Assembly: GCA_036399015.1 (NCBI GenBank)
Contig: DASWNW010000038.1
Coordinates: forward strand, 135,781 to 199,780
DNA: 64,000 nucleotides
Direction: 5' to 3'
From: QHVT01 sp036399015
GTDB taxonomy: Bacteria > Acidobacteriota > Thermoanaerobaculia > Gp7-AA8
Shown: piece after piece, positions 36,301 through 43,700 of the stretch
How positions within the stretch are numbered: position 1 is the first letter of the stretch
Layout: each line of letters opens with the position of its first letter
The notes under the pieces: generated by a model
The model's input: only the letters and a program-made list of their open reading frames with translations
What the model was told of the DNA's origin: nothing
Database searches by the model: none
Position numbers and translations under genes: made by a program

Positions 36301-37504
36301 TGGCGGCGAGCGTGCCGTTCGAGAAGCTGATGGTGCCGGACCCGGCGGTCGCGGAGACGGTCGGCGTGCCGCAGCCGCTCGTCGAGACGGCGGGAGTGCT
36401 CGCCACCTCGAGGTTGGCGGGGAGGTTGTCGACGAAGTTGTAGCCGCCGAGCGTGCCGCCGTTCGGGTTCGTGAGCGTGAAGGTGAGCACCGCGACGCCG
36501 TCCACCTGCGCCGGGTTGGGGTTGAAGCTCTTGCTGATCGTCGCGCTGGCGGGATCGATGATGTGGGCGATGCGGGCGCCGGTGCCGAAGTCGGCGTTGT
36601 AGTGGTAGCTGCTGCCCGAGAAGTCGTAGAGGAGGGTGGTCAGCGCCTCGCTGGTGCCGCCGCCGGCGACGATCTTGATGGTGTAGGTGGTGACGACGTC
36701 CTGGCCGCCGGACTTGAAGTCGCCGCCGACGCATTCGCGGTACGTCGGGCTGTTCGGATCGTTGTCCCAGCCGCAGGCGTCGGCGTAGAGCTGGTCGTGC
36801 AGGGCGGGAGCGGGACCGCCGACGTTCGGCGAGTCGTTGGCCGAGTAGGAGGTCTCGACGTCGAGGATCTGGAAGATGGTGTTCGGGAAGTTGATGAACG
36901 CCTCGAACTGGTTGTAGCCCTGCGTCGCGGTGCCGCCGAGGAGCTGGATGGTGTAGGTGTTGCCGACCACGAGCGACATCGCGCCGCCCGGTGCGACCGA
37001 CTCGAGGTTCAGCGGGTCGAGCCCGTACTTGACGTCGGTCACAGCGTTACGGCTCTGGGAGATGAGGTGCTCGACGTAGACCTCGCGCGGCGTGGTCGTG
37101 GAGACGTTCCCCGAGGCGTCGGTGGCGGTGATGTGGTAGCGGCGGGTGGTGTCGAACGCCGCCGGATCCTTGTCGATCTCCACCTCGAAATAGGCGTCGG
37201 CGCAGCCGCCGGCGGGGATCGAGGCGATCGTGACGGCGTCGAGGGATCCGGGCCGGAGATCGACGAAGGAGTTGGGCGTGTCCCACTCGAACTCGACGAG
37301 GACGTTGGTCGTCGCCACGGTGCTGCAGACGCGCGCACCGATGGGAAAGCGGTTCGGGCCGCTCGCAACGTCATTGCTGTCGAGGCCGATGACGTTCCAG
37401 GTGATCGGCTCGATCGTCAGGCTCGCCGACGCCGCGAAAAGCGGCACGGTGCCGAGCAGGACAATCAATGAAAAGAGACGCCGAGCCACGCTGCGTGCAG
37501 GCAT
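27395..37504 (-). CDS. Giant secreted DUF11-repeat protein with IPTL-CTERM-like tail
   Basis: 3,369 residues. A signal peptide (LFSLIVLLGTVPLFAASA) leads into about 1,000 residues of unique and more diverged DUF11-like domains (KSFNPNPAQVDGVAVLTFTL and similar). Then come 18 near-identical units of about 115 residues starting SADVSLTKTL or SADVSLVKTL, each with a V-T-D core and the cysteine pair of GSGCAALPCTI. One diverged last repeat and a C-terminal tail follow: VPTASEWGLMILAGLL plus a basic end, the IPTL-CTERM-like sorting signal. It is probably a surface stalk or matrix protein; units rich in DDDGD could bind calcium. A GAGGA ribosome-binding site precedes ATG 37504. The repeat number may vary or be misassembled. 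Confidence 0.88.
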   Translation of the reverse strand: MPARSVARRLFSLIVLLGTVPLFAASASLTIEPITWNVIGLDSNDVASGPNRFPIGARVCSTVATTNVLVEFEWDTPNSFVDLRPGSLDAVTIASIPAGGCADAYFEVEIDKDPAAFDTTRRYHITATDASGNVSTTTPREVYVEHLISQSRNAVTDVKYGLDPLNLESVAPGGAMSLVVGNTYTIQLLGGTATQGYNQFEAFINFPNTIFQILDVETSYSANDSPNVGGPAPALHDQLYADACGWDNDPNSPTYRECVGGDFKSGGQDVVTTYTIKIVAGGGTSEALTTLLYDFSGSSYHYNADFGTGARIAHIIDPASATISKSFNPNPAQVDGVAVLTFTLTNPNGGTLGGYNFVDNLPANLEVASTPAVSTSGCGTPTVSATAGSGTISFSNGTLAANSNCVFTVNVTPTATGTFNNTTENLFVGTIDTGDDASASLTVNTDTPGAGICGTTLAQWLFASGFNTASPAPTVANVTASASPGAGITSQTGTADNTGSPAGTISWRSNGGIATSATLDTINNDYFEFAIDTTGLISVSMSFDAFRTNNGARGIAVFSSTSATPPGTQAFDAGSNALPAATTWVNFSHTFTTGLNPSGPTFFRIYGYAANNTAPGADLSIDNVLFTACATAIDPILSKSFSPDPIAVNGTSTLTFTLTNSNSVQLTGAKFTDSLPTGVQVAATPAASTTCGGSPSWAPTAGATTLNFGQTTGATIPANGSCTVTVNVTATTAGPHGNVSGFLVTTESGTASDSVATDTLTAVLPPVIAKQFAPSPVLPGGTSTLTFTLSNPNQDNALSGVAFSDTFPVAPGAMKVAPVPNASISGCGAPTFSPSAGSGSISFSGGTIAAGGTCTVTVDVTAPTAGTYNNTSGNVSHVVNAATVNGNTASDSLQVNPPNPGIALLKQVGTSATGPWSSFAAVSAGDSVHYRFTVENTGDVPLDSVEIEDDKLSVATCNASFSGVTLPVADANDDDHIVTCVTGPVLVTLEEQVNTATAEAMFGATPVTSGPSSATYATTELTLVKSSTDTFTSAGDQIDYTYQVSNSGVAPLEGPVAVTDDKIASVSCAAVTTAGDSDNFLETGEAVTCTGAYLATAADVTVGFVTNTATATADGVTSNSDSETVFSTSSADVSLTKTLTTAGPYTVGDTVTFNIVVRNDGPSTATNIQVTDVDTNLTITGVSGSGCAALPCTIAALSDDAETTISVTATIDAAGAFENEATADGDQPDPTPGNNTGSDGNTADASADVSLTKTLTTTGPFEAGDTVTFNIVVRNDGPSTATNVQVTDVDTNLTITGVSGSGCAALPCTIAALSDDAETTISVTATIDAAGAFENEATADGDQPDPTPGNNTDDDGDTADSADVSLTKTLTTTGPFEAGDTVTFNIVVRNDGPSTATNIQVTDVDTNLTITGVSGSGCAALPCTIAALSDDAETTITVTATIDAAGAFSNEATADGDQPDPTPGNNTDDDGDTADSADVSLTKTLTTTGPFEAGDTVTFNIVVRNDGPSTATNVQVTDVDTNLTITGVSGSGCAALPCTIAALADDAETTITVTATIDAAGAFSNEATADGDQPDPTPGNNTDDDGDTAVSADVSLTKTLTTAGPYTVGDTVTFDIVVRNDGPSTATNIQVTDVDTNLTITGVSGSGCAALPCTIAALSDDTETTISVTATIDAAGAFSNEATADGDQPDPTPGNNTDDDGDTADSADVSLTKTLTTTGPFEAGDTVTFNIVVRNDGPSTATNIQVTDVDTNLTITGVSGSGCAALPCTIAALSDDTETTISVTATIDAAGAFENEATADGDQPDPTPGNNTDDDGGTADSADVSLTKTLTTTGPFEAGDTVTFDIVVRNDGPSTATNIQVTDVDTNLTITGVSGSGCAALPCTIAALSDDTETTISVTATIDAAGPFENEATADGDQPDPTPGNNTDDDGDTAVSADVSLTKTLTTAGPYTVGDTVTFNIVVRNDGPSTATNIQVTDVDTNLTITGVSGSGCAALPCTIAALSDDADTTITVTATIDAAGAFENEATADGDQPDPTPGNNTDDDGDIAGPSADVSVVKTLTTAGPHSVGDTVSFSILVANAGPSPATSIDVTDTPANFTITSVAGSGCTALPCTIPTLAVNANTTVTVTGTIGADGLFENSATATADEPDPDPDDNTDDDTGIAGPFADVSVVKTLTTAGPYSVGDEVTFSILVANDGLSSATNVEVTDTPSNFTIATVSGSGCAALPCTIASIAAGADTTITVTGTIDADGVFGNTATATADEPDPDVDNNTDDDTGIAGPFADVSVVKTLTTAGPFTTGDTVNFTIVVSNAGLSTATNVEVTDTDTNLTITSVSGSGCAALPCTIPSLAMGASTTINVTATIDAAGAFSNTATATADEPDPDVDDNTDDDGGIAGPSADVSLVKTLITAAPFTVGQSIQYTLVVSNAGPSTATSVEVTDVPANMTITSVSGSGCAALPCTIPSIAMGASATINVTATVNAAGAFSNTATATADEPDPDVDDNTDDDGDIAGPSADVSLVKTLITAGPFSIGQAIQYTLVMANAGPSTATSVAVTDVPANMTITAVSGSGCAALPCTIPSIAMGASATINVTATVNAAGAFSNTATATADEPDPDVDDNTDDDGDIAGPSADVSLVKTLITAGPFIPGQSIQYTLVVANAGPSVATKVEVTDTPSNMTITSVSGSGCAALPCTIPSIAMGANATINVTATLNAAGAFSNTATATATEPDPDVDDNTDDDGDIAGPSADVSLVKTLITAGPFSVGQSIQYTLVVANAGPSTATSVEVTDTPSNMTVTAVSGSGCAALPCTIPSIAMGASATVNVTATVNAAGAFSNTATATANEPDPDVDDNTDDDGDIAGPSADVSLVKTLITAGPFSIGQAIQYTLIVANAGPSTATSVTVTDTPANMTITGVSGSGCAALPCTIPSIAMGANATINVTATVNAAGAFSNTATATATEPDPDVDDNTDDDGDIAGPSADVSLVKTLITVGPFSIGQSIQYTLVVANAGPSAATNIQVTDTPTNLTITGVSGSGCAALPCTIASLAMGASTTITVTATIDAAGAFDNVAAATATEPDPDGEDNDDEDDNGGFTGPSADVSVVKTLVTPGPFGLGQELTYTLVVANAGPSPATNIQVTDTPTNLTITGVSGSGCAALPCTIASLAVGASTTITVTATIDAAGAFDNVATVTATEPDPDVDDNTDDDGNGGDAGGPVVDLGIVKSASLTSMLVGDTFNFTLVVTNNGPDTATNVVLNDPLPANFQLTGVTSTLGTCSGTTTVTCALGTMLNGASITITMTGRAMGVGTMMNVATVDSDESEAVTSNNSSSASVVVASAHVAAVPTASEWGLMILAGLLAAAAVTRMRLS
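27856..34117 (-). repeat. Tandem array of 18 units of about 345 bp inside the giant gene
   Basis: DNA-level tandem repeats encode the 115-residue DUF11-type units. Units near 30.9-34.1 kb (N-terminal block, TKTLTTTGPFEAGD type) are more alike each other than units near 28-30 kb (VKTLITAGPFS type), which suggests two rounds of local amplification. Confidence 0.95.
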
Positions 37505-37528
37505 TAAGTGTCCTCGCTGGAGTTATTT

Positions 37529-37552
37529 ACGTACTCAATTGGACCGGTACGT
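37529..37552. promoter_or_regulatory. Inverted repeat ACGTAC-N12-GTACGT upstream of the giant gene
   Basis: Arms at 37529-37534 and 37547-37552 lie 25-48 bp before the giant gene start, a good place for an operator. It also sits about 120 bp upstream of the divergent VOC gene. The binding protein is unknown. Confidence 0.4.
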
Positions 37553-37673
37553 GGCCTGATCGTAGCCGGACGGGACAAAAAGCGTGAGAGAAATTCGTCA
37601 GAAGTACGCGAAATCCCACTCACGACCGATGACTTTCAACGCCCTCCGCCGTCCATGAATGAGGAGGAAAGAC

Positions 37674-38567
37674 ATGGAAAAGATCACTCCCCATCTCTGG
37701 TTCGACAACGAGGCGAAGGAAGCGGGGACGTTCTACACGTCGCTCTTCGAGGGCTCGCGCGTCAAGAGCACGACCACGCTGCACGACACGCCGTCCGGGT
37801 CGGTCGACATCGTCACGATCGAGCTCGCGGGGCAGGAGCTCACGCTCCTCTCCGCCGGCCCGCTGTTCAAGTTCACGCCGGCGATCTCCTTCCTCGTCTC
37901 GTGCACCAGCATCGAGGAAGTGGACCGGTTATGGAGCGGGCTCTCGCACGGCGGCTCGGTGCTCATGGAGCTCGGCTCGTATCCGTTCAGCGAGCGGTAC
38001 GGATGGACGCAGGACCGCTACGGCCTCTCCTGGCAGGTGCTCTACGCGGGAAACCGGCCGATCCGTCAGAAGATCACGCCGACGCTGATGTTCACGGAGA
38101 AGCAGAGCGGCAAGGCCGAAGAGGCGATGACGTTCTACGCGTCGGTATTCCACGACGCGCGGATCGACTCGATCAACCGCTACGGAGCGGGCGAAGAGCC
38201 CGATCGCGAGGGGACGGTCCGGCATGCCGTCTTCACGCTCGAGGGGCAGGAGTTCGCCGCGATGGACAGCGCGCACGCGCACGGCTTCGGCTTCAACGAG
38301 GCGATCTCGCTGATGGTGCACTGCCGGACGCAGGAGGAGATCGACTATTACTGGGACCGGCTCTCCTCCGATCCCGCCGCGGAGCAGTGCGGCTGGCTGA
38401 AGGACAAGTACGGCCTGGCGTGGCAGATCGTGCCGGACGAGATGGACGCGATGCTCGCGAGCGCCGACCAGGCGACGGTCGCGCGCGTCACCGAGGCGTT
38501 CCTGAAGATGAAGAAGTTCGACCTGGCGAAGCTGAGGGAGGCGGCGGCGGGGAGACCACAATCATGA
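37674..38567 (+). CDS. Tandem VOC (PhnB/glyoxalase-like) protein
   Basis: 297 residues with two consecutive PhnB-type vicinal-oxygen-chelate domains. The first begins ITPHLWFDNEAKEAGTFYTS and ends YGLSWQVL; the second begins ITPTLMFTEKQSGKAEEAMT and ends YGLAWQIVP. These proteins are often named 3-demethylubiquinone methyltransferase-like, but they lack a methyltransferase fold and their substrates are unknown. Start ATG 37674 is preceded by GAGGAGGAAA, a strong ribosome-binding site, which argues against the upstream ATG at 37659. The stop overlaps the start of the following lipoprotein pseudogene. Confidence 0.88.
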   Translation: MEKITPHLWFDNEAKEAGTFYTSLFEGSRVKSTTTLHDTPSGSVDIVTIELAGQELTLLSAGPLFKFTPAISFLVSCTSIEEVDRLWSGLSHGGSVLMELGSYPFSERYGWTQDRYGLSWQVLYAGNRPIRQKITPTLMFTEKQSGKAEEAMTFYASVFHDARIDSINRYGAGEEPDREGTVRHAVFTLEGQEFAAMDSAHAHGFGFNEAISLMVHCRTQEEIDYYWDRLSSDPAAEQCGWLKDKYGLAWQIVPDEMDAMLASADQATVARVTEAFLKMKKFDLAKLREAAAGRPQS

Positions 38568-39150
38568 AGACACTCGCGCTGCTCCTCTTCTCGATGACGC
38601 TGTACGGCTGCGCGTCGACGGGCGCCGTGCAGCGCGAGATGCAGGCAGCCATCGACGCGTCGATCGAAGCCGACCGGCGGCGCGACGTCGCCACGGTGGA
38701 CACGAACCAGCACCTCGTGCGGACGGTGCGCGGTCGGGAGGAAACCCGGTCGAGCGCATCAGCAATATCCGTCACCGGGAGACGTGGGTGCGTACGCCCG
38801 GCGGCTGGAAGACGCGGCGGGTCGAGGAGACGGAGCAGGGGCCCGTCACGGTGGCCGGCGCCCCGGTGCCGTTCGACGCGGCGGGTACGGCGTTCGTCCG
38901 CAAGATCCGCATGGAAGGGATCGCGGCGGCGGTGGCGGCATTCGAGGCGGAGCGCAGCCGCAACGCGGACGCCGTTCCGTTCGAAGAGCGGACGCTCAAC
39001 GCCGCCGGCTACCGGCTGATGGCGGAGGGACGAAAAACGGACGCCATCGAGGTGTTCAAGCTGAACGTGCGGGCGTATCCGCAATCGACGAACGTCTACG
39101 ACAGCCTGGCCGAGGCGCATCTGGAGACGGGAGACGAAGCGGCGGCGGCG
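38564..39150 (+). pseudogene. Frameshifted lipoprotein with TPR-like C-terminus
   Basis: ATGA-coupled to the VOC gene. The N-terminal part reads MKTLALLLFSMTLYGCASTG, a lipoprotein signal with Cys16, and continues to VRTVRGREE near 38748. The rest of the protein resumes in another frame as PVERISNIRHRETWVRTPGG and runs through FEERTLNAAGYRLMAEGRKT and a TPR-like DAIEVFKLNVRAYPQSTNVY. One missing base near 38745-38755 would restore one frame. The C-terminus stops abruptly in LETGDEAAAAM where it abuts the next broken gene. Either true decay or a local sequence error. Confidence 0.7.
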
Positions 39151-39154
39151 ATGG

Positions 39155-39821
39155 GTGCCACCGGACGTCGAGCTGCGGCCGGACCTCGTCTACACGACGC
39201 GGCCACGAGTGCTGCGCATGCGCGTCCTCCTGCCGCGCAACGGCGCCGCCGCCGTGAATGCTCGATCGAGTACCGGCTCTCCGGCGAGGCGCTCTTCCCC
39301 GCGCAGACGACGTCCGGGCGGCCATCGAGTATCTCCGCTCGCATGCGGGTGAGCTGGGAATCGATCCGCGGCGGGTGGCGGTCTGGGGGCAGTCTGCGGG
39401 CGGGCAGCTCGCCGCGCTCGCCGGAGCGAGCCTCGAAGGCGCGGCACGCGCCGACGCGGTGATCGACTGGAACGGACCGGCGGACTTTCTCGAGCCGGCG
39501 GAGCTCGCGCGGCTGGAGCGGAAAGCGGAGCAGAAGCAGCCGACGACGGCCATGGAGCGCCTCCTCGGCGGACCAGTGAACGAACGCCGCGAGCTCGCCC
39601 TCGCCGCCAGCCCCGTCCGGTGGGTCACGCCGGGCGATCCGCCGTTCCTCATCCTGCACGGAAGTGCCGACCAGGAGGTCTCGCTCGCGAAGGCGGGCGT
39701 CGAGGTGACGCTCCAGGTCTTTCCCGGTGAAGGGCACTTCGGCGTCGGACCGCAGCCGTTTCCCGACAAGTACTGCGCGCCGATGGATGCGTTCCTCGAC
39801 AGGCACTTCGGCCGGCCGTAG
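39155..39821 (+). pseudogene. Broken alpha/beta hydrolase (esterase/lipase-like)
   Basis: Three pieces of one esterase lie in three frames. VELRPDLVYTTRPRVLRMRV (39155-39250) is followed by IEYRLSGEALFPAQ (about 39265-39310). Then comes DDVRAAIEYLRSHAGELGID with the nucleophile motif GQSAGG, FLILHGSADQEVSL and GEGHFGVG (to 39821). The segment that should carry the oxyanion-hole HGG motif between the first two pieces is deleted. With the broken lipoprotein upstream, this marks a decaying stretch, unless caused by assembly indels. Confidence 0.75.
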
Positions 39822-39854
39822 CTCCTTCCCCTCACCCGCTACAATGCAGCGACC

Positions 39855-40649
39855 ATGTCCTCCCCTCAGGTCGTTGCGGAAGCAGTCGTGCGGGGGATCG
39901 AGGTGCGCGAGCTCGTCTACCACGGCGGGCTGATTCCCCGCCACGCGCATGCGACCGCCGGCTTCTGCCTCGTCCTCGACGGACAGTACGAGGAGCGCTA
40001 CACCGTCCGCACGCTGGCGTGTGCGGCGCGCACGGTGACGTTCAGCCCCGCCGGAGAGGAGCACGAGAACGTCTTCGCCGCCACCCGCTCGCACTGCCTC
40101 ACGGTCGACGTGCCGGAGAGCTGGGTGGACCGGCTGGAGGGAAACCGCGCGCGGCTGCGCGAGCCGTTCGAGACGCGCGGCGGCACGCTCGCCACGCTGG
40201 CCGGGCGGCTGCTGCACGAGCTGCGCGGCGGCGACGACACGGCCCGCCTCATCATCGAAGGCACCGTCCTCGAGCTCCTCGGCCACGCGGCCCGCAGCAG
40301 CGCCGCCCGCCGTCGCGAAGCGCAGATCAGCCCCGCCATCCGCCGCACCTACGAGCTGCTGCAGGCGAGCTACCGGCAGCCGGTCTCCCTCGGCAACCTC
40401 GCCGCGGCCACCGGGCGCCATCCCGCCTACATCGCCACCGCCTTCCGCGAGGCGTACGGCGAGACGGTCGGCGACTGCCTGCGCCGCCTTCGCGTCAACG
40501 ACGCCTCACGGTCCCTCGGCCAGAGCGACCTGCCGATCGCCGAGGTCGCGCTCGCGTCCGGCTTCGCCAACCAGAGCCATCTCACGCGCGTCTTCAAACG
40601 CGCCACCGGCGTCACGCCGGCCGAGTACCGCCGCCGCCGGCAGGGCTGA
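39855..40649 (+). CDS. AraC-family transcriptional regulator
   Basis: 264 residues. An N-terminal cupin-like sensor (HGGLIPRHAHATAGFCLVLD, then FSPAGEEHENVF) is followed by a C-terminal double helix-turn-helix: LGNLAAATGRHPAYIATAFR and IAEVALASGFANQSHLTRVF plus KRATGVTPAEYRRR. The sensor resembles those of regulators that detect small hydrophilic effectors. Its target is not evident. Two direct TGAATCGGG repeats lie directly downstream, before the tricorn protease gene, which may be the regulated gene. Confidence 0.88.
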   Translation: MSSPQVVAEAVVRGIEVRELVYHGGLIPRHAHATAGFCLVLDGQYEERYTVRTLACAARTVTFSPAGEEHENVFAATRSHCLTVDVPESWVDRLEGNRARLREPFETRGGTLATLAGRLLHELRGGDDTARLIIEGTVLELLGHAARSSAARRREAQISPAIRRTYELLQASYRQPVSLGNLAAATGRHPAYIATAFREAYGETVGDCLRRLRVNDASRSLGQSDLPIAEVALASGFANQSHLTRVFKRATGVTPAEYRRRRQG

Positions 40650-40651
40650 AG

Positions 40652-40681
40652 CTGAATCGGGGACAAAGGACCTGAATCGGG
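40652..40681 (+). promoter_or_regulatory. Direct repeat CTGAATCGGG upstream of tricorn gene
   Basis: Two copies of CTGAATCGGG at 40652-40661 and 40672-40681, 20 bp start to start (about two helix turns), each followed by an AAAG run. The spacing suits an AraC-type dimer site. Located between the AraC gene and the tricorn gene. Confidence 0.4.
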
Positions 40682-40721
40682 AGAAAGACGCCTCGCGCGG
40701 GGCGCTGGTACCGTCGCGCGC

Positions 40722-43700
40722 ATGACCCGCCTCCTCCTCGTCCTGTTCGCCGCGATGACGCTCACGGCGGACGACGCCCCGACGCGCCTCCTCCGCTACC
40801 CCGAGCTCCACGGCGATCGCCTCGTCTTCACCTACGCCGGCGATCTCTGGAGCGTCTCCGCCGCCGGCGGCGATGCGTACCGTCTCACCGCGCACGAGGG
40901 CAACGAGTACCTCCCCCGCATCGCGCCCGGCGGCCAGTGGATCGCCTTCAGCGCCGAGTACGAGGGGAACATGGACGTCTACGTCATGCCGGCGGCCGGC
41001 GGCGAGCCGCGGCGCCTGACCTGGCACCCGACGGCCGACCGCGTCATCACCTGGACGCCGGACGGGAAGATCGTCTTCCGCTCGAAGCGGAGCAGCGTGG
41101 TGCAGTCGTACGACCGGCTCTTCACCATCGCCGCCACCGGAGGCGTCCCCGAAGAGCTGCCGCTGCCCGCGGCGGGGATGAGCTCCTTCTCCCCCGACGG
41201 GAAGAAGATCACATTCAATCCGATCGCCACCGAATCGCAGTACTGGAAGCGCTATCGCGGCGGGACGCAGTCGCACATCGCCATCTACGACTTCGTTTCG
41301 AAGCAGTACGAGGAGGTGCCGCACACCGACGCCGGCGACCTCTTTCCGATGTGGTCCGGCGGCGCGATCTACTTTGTCTCGGATCGTGACGGCGTGATGA
41401 ATCTCTACCGCTACGACCTCGCCTCGCGCGCGATCGTCCAGCTCACCCGTCACACGGAGTACGACGTGAAGTGGCCGAGCCTCGCCGCGGACGGCTCGGG
41501 ACGCATCGCCTACACCAGCGGCGGCACGCTCTACATCTACGATGTCGCCAAGGCCGCGGCCGCGCCGGTCGCGATCCGGGTCCGCAGCGACGCACCCGCG
41601 ACACGCGTCACGGCGGTCAACGCACAGAAGTGGCTGCAGACCGTCGGGCTCTCGCCGTCCGGCGTGCGCGCGCTGGTCGGCGCGCGCGGCGAGGTCTTCA
41701 CCGTGCCGGCGAAAGAGGGAGAGATCCGCAACCTCACGCAGACCTCGGGCGCGCGCGAGCTCTGGCCGGCGTGGTCGCCCGACGGCAAATGGATCGCCTA
41801 CGCCTCCGACCGGAGCGGCGAGTACGAGCTCTACGTCCGCCCGCAGGACGGCAGTGGCGCCGAGCGCCGCCTCACCTCCCTCGGCCCCGGCTTCCGCTCC
41901 GCGCTGACGTGGTCGCCCGACTCGAAGAAGATCGCCTTCGCCGAGCTGTCGCAGGCGCTCGCGTACGTCGACGTCGACAGCGGCAAGGTGACGACGATCG
42001 ACCGCTCCGACTACGGCAGCATCGACGAGCTCGACTGGTCGCCCGACAGCCGCTGGCTGGTCTACGCGAAGCCGGGCGCCAATCTCCTCCGGCAGCTCTT
42101 CGCGCGTGCGCTCGACGGCGACCGGCCCATCCCGCTCACCGACGGCCGCACCGACGACAGCGATCCCCAGTTCGACGACGACGGCCGCTACGTCTGGTTC
42201 CTCTCGAAGCGGACGTTCACCCCCCGCTTCAGCGACTTCGAGAAGACCTTCAACTTCAACGCGTCGACCGGGATCTACGCACTGCCGCTGCGCCGCGACG
42301 TTCCCTCGCCGTTCGCGCCGAAGTCGGACGAGGAGAATGCGCCGAAACGCGCCGAAGCGGAGAAGCCGGTGGTCGTGCGGATCGACGCCGGCGTCGTGCA
42401 GAACCGGGTCGTCCCGGTAGCGGTCGATGCGGGCGATTACGACCAGCTCCGCTTCTCGAAGGGGCGCCTCTTCTATCTCGCCGGCACCGAGGACGCGAAG
42501 ACGCTGCGCGCGTACGACGTCGCGGAGCGGAGCGAGCGGACGGCGATCGAGAAGATCTCCGCCTATGACCTCAGCGAGAACGGCGAGCGGCTGATCTACC
42601 GCACCGGCACCTCGGCCGGCATCATCGACGCCGGCGCAAGCGGCAAGGCGGGAGACGGCGCGCTGCGCTTCGACAACCTCACCATGCGTCTGGACCGCCG
42701 CGCGGAGTGGAAGCAGATCTTCGACGAGGCGTGGCGGATGTTGCGCGACAACTTCTACGACCCGACCATGCGCGGCGTCGACTGGACGGCCATGAAACGC
42801 CGCTACGAGGCGGAGCTGCCGTACGTGGCGCTGCGCTCGGACCTCAACTTCCTGATCGGCGAGATGCACGCGGAGCTCGGCGTCTCCCACATCACCGCCT
42901 CCGGCGGCGACACGCTCGACCTGCGCCGCACGGCCGCGGGTCTCCTCGGCGCCGACTTCGACGTCGCGGACGGCTGCTATCGCATCCGCCGCATCTATCG
43001 CGGCGACAACACGATGCCCGAGGCGCGGGCGCCGCTGGCGGACGCCGGGATCGACGTGCGCGAGGGGGACTACATCCTGGCCGTGAACGGCCGCCCGCTG
43101 CGGGCGCCGGAGTCGCTGTTCGCCGCGTTCGAGGAGACGGCGGGGAAGCAGGTGACGCTGCAGGTGAACGACAAGCCGCAGCAGAGCGGCGCGCGCACGG
43201 TGGTCGTCGTCCCGGTGGCGAGCGACGCGACGCTGCGCTACCTCGACTGGACCGCCACGAATCGCCGCAAGGTGGAGGAGGCGACGCAGGGCCGCTGTGC
43301 CTACGTGCATCTGCCCAGCACCGCGCATGAGGGGATCGCCGCGTTCGGCCGCCAGTTCTACGCGCAGAGCGATCGCGACTGCCTCCTGCTCGACGCCCGC
43401 TGGAACACCGGCGGCTTCATCCCCGACTTTTTCTTCGAGCGCCTCGCGCGGCGGCACCTCGAGTACGACGCTCCCCGTTACGGCGCCGACGAGCATCACC
43501 AGCGCCCTGCCATCCTCGGACCGAAGGTGCTGGTCATCAACGAATACGCGGGCTCCGGCGGCGACTCGGTCGCCGACTACTTCCGCAAGTACGCGCTCGG
43601 GCCGATCGTCGGGAAGCGCACCTGGGGCGGTCTGATGGGCATCGGGAGCGAGCTGCCGATGATCGACCACGGCCGCGTGACCGTCCCGAACATCTCCGCC

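Noticed and set aside
31304..37471. 2,055-codon open frame antisense to the giant gene
   Set aside because: It mirrors the DUF11 array on the opposite strand; the translation is Gly/Arg/Val-rich low complexity created by codon bias and repetition, with no family blocks.
37659..37674. Start of the VOC gene at ATG 37659
   Set aside because: The GAGGAGGAAA ribosome-binding site lies after that ATG and fits ATG 37674.
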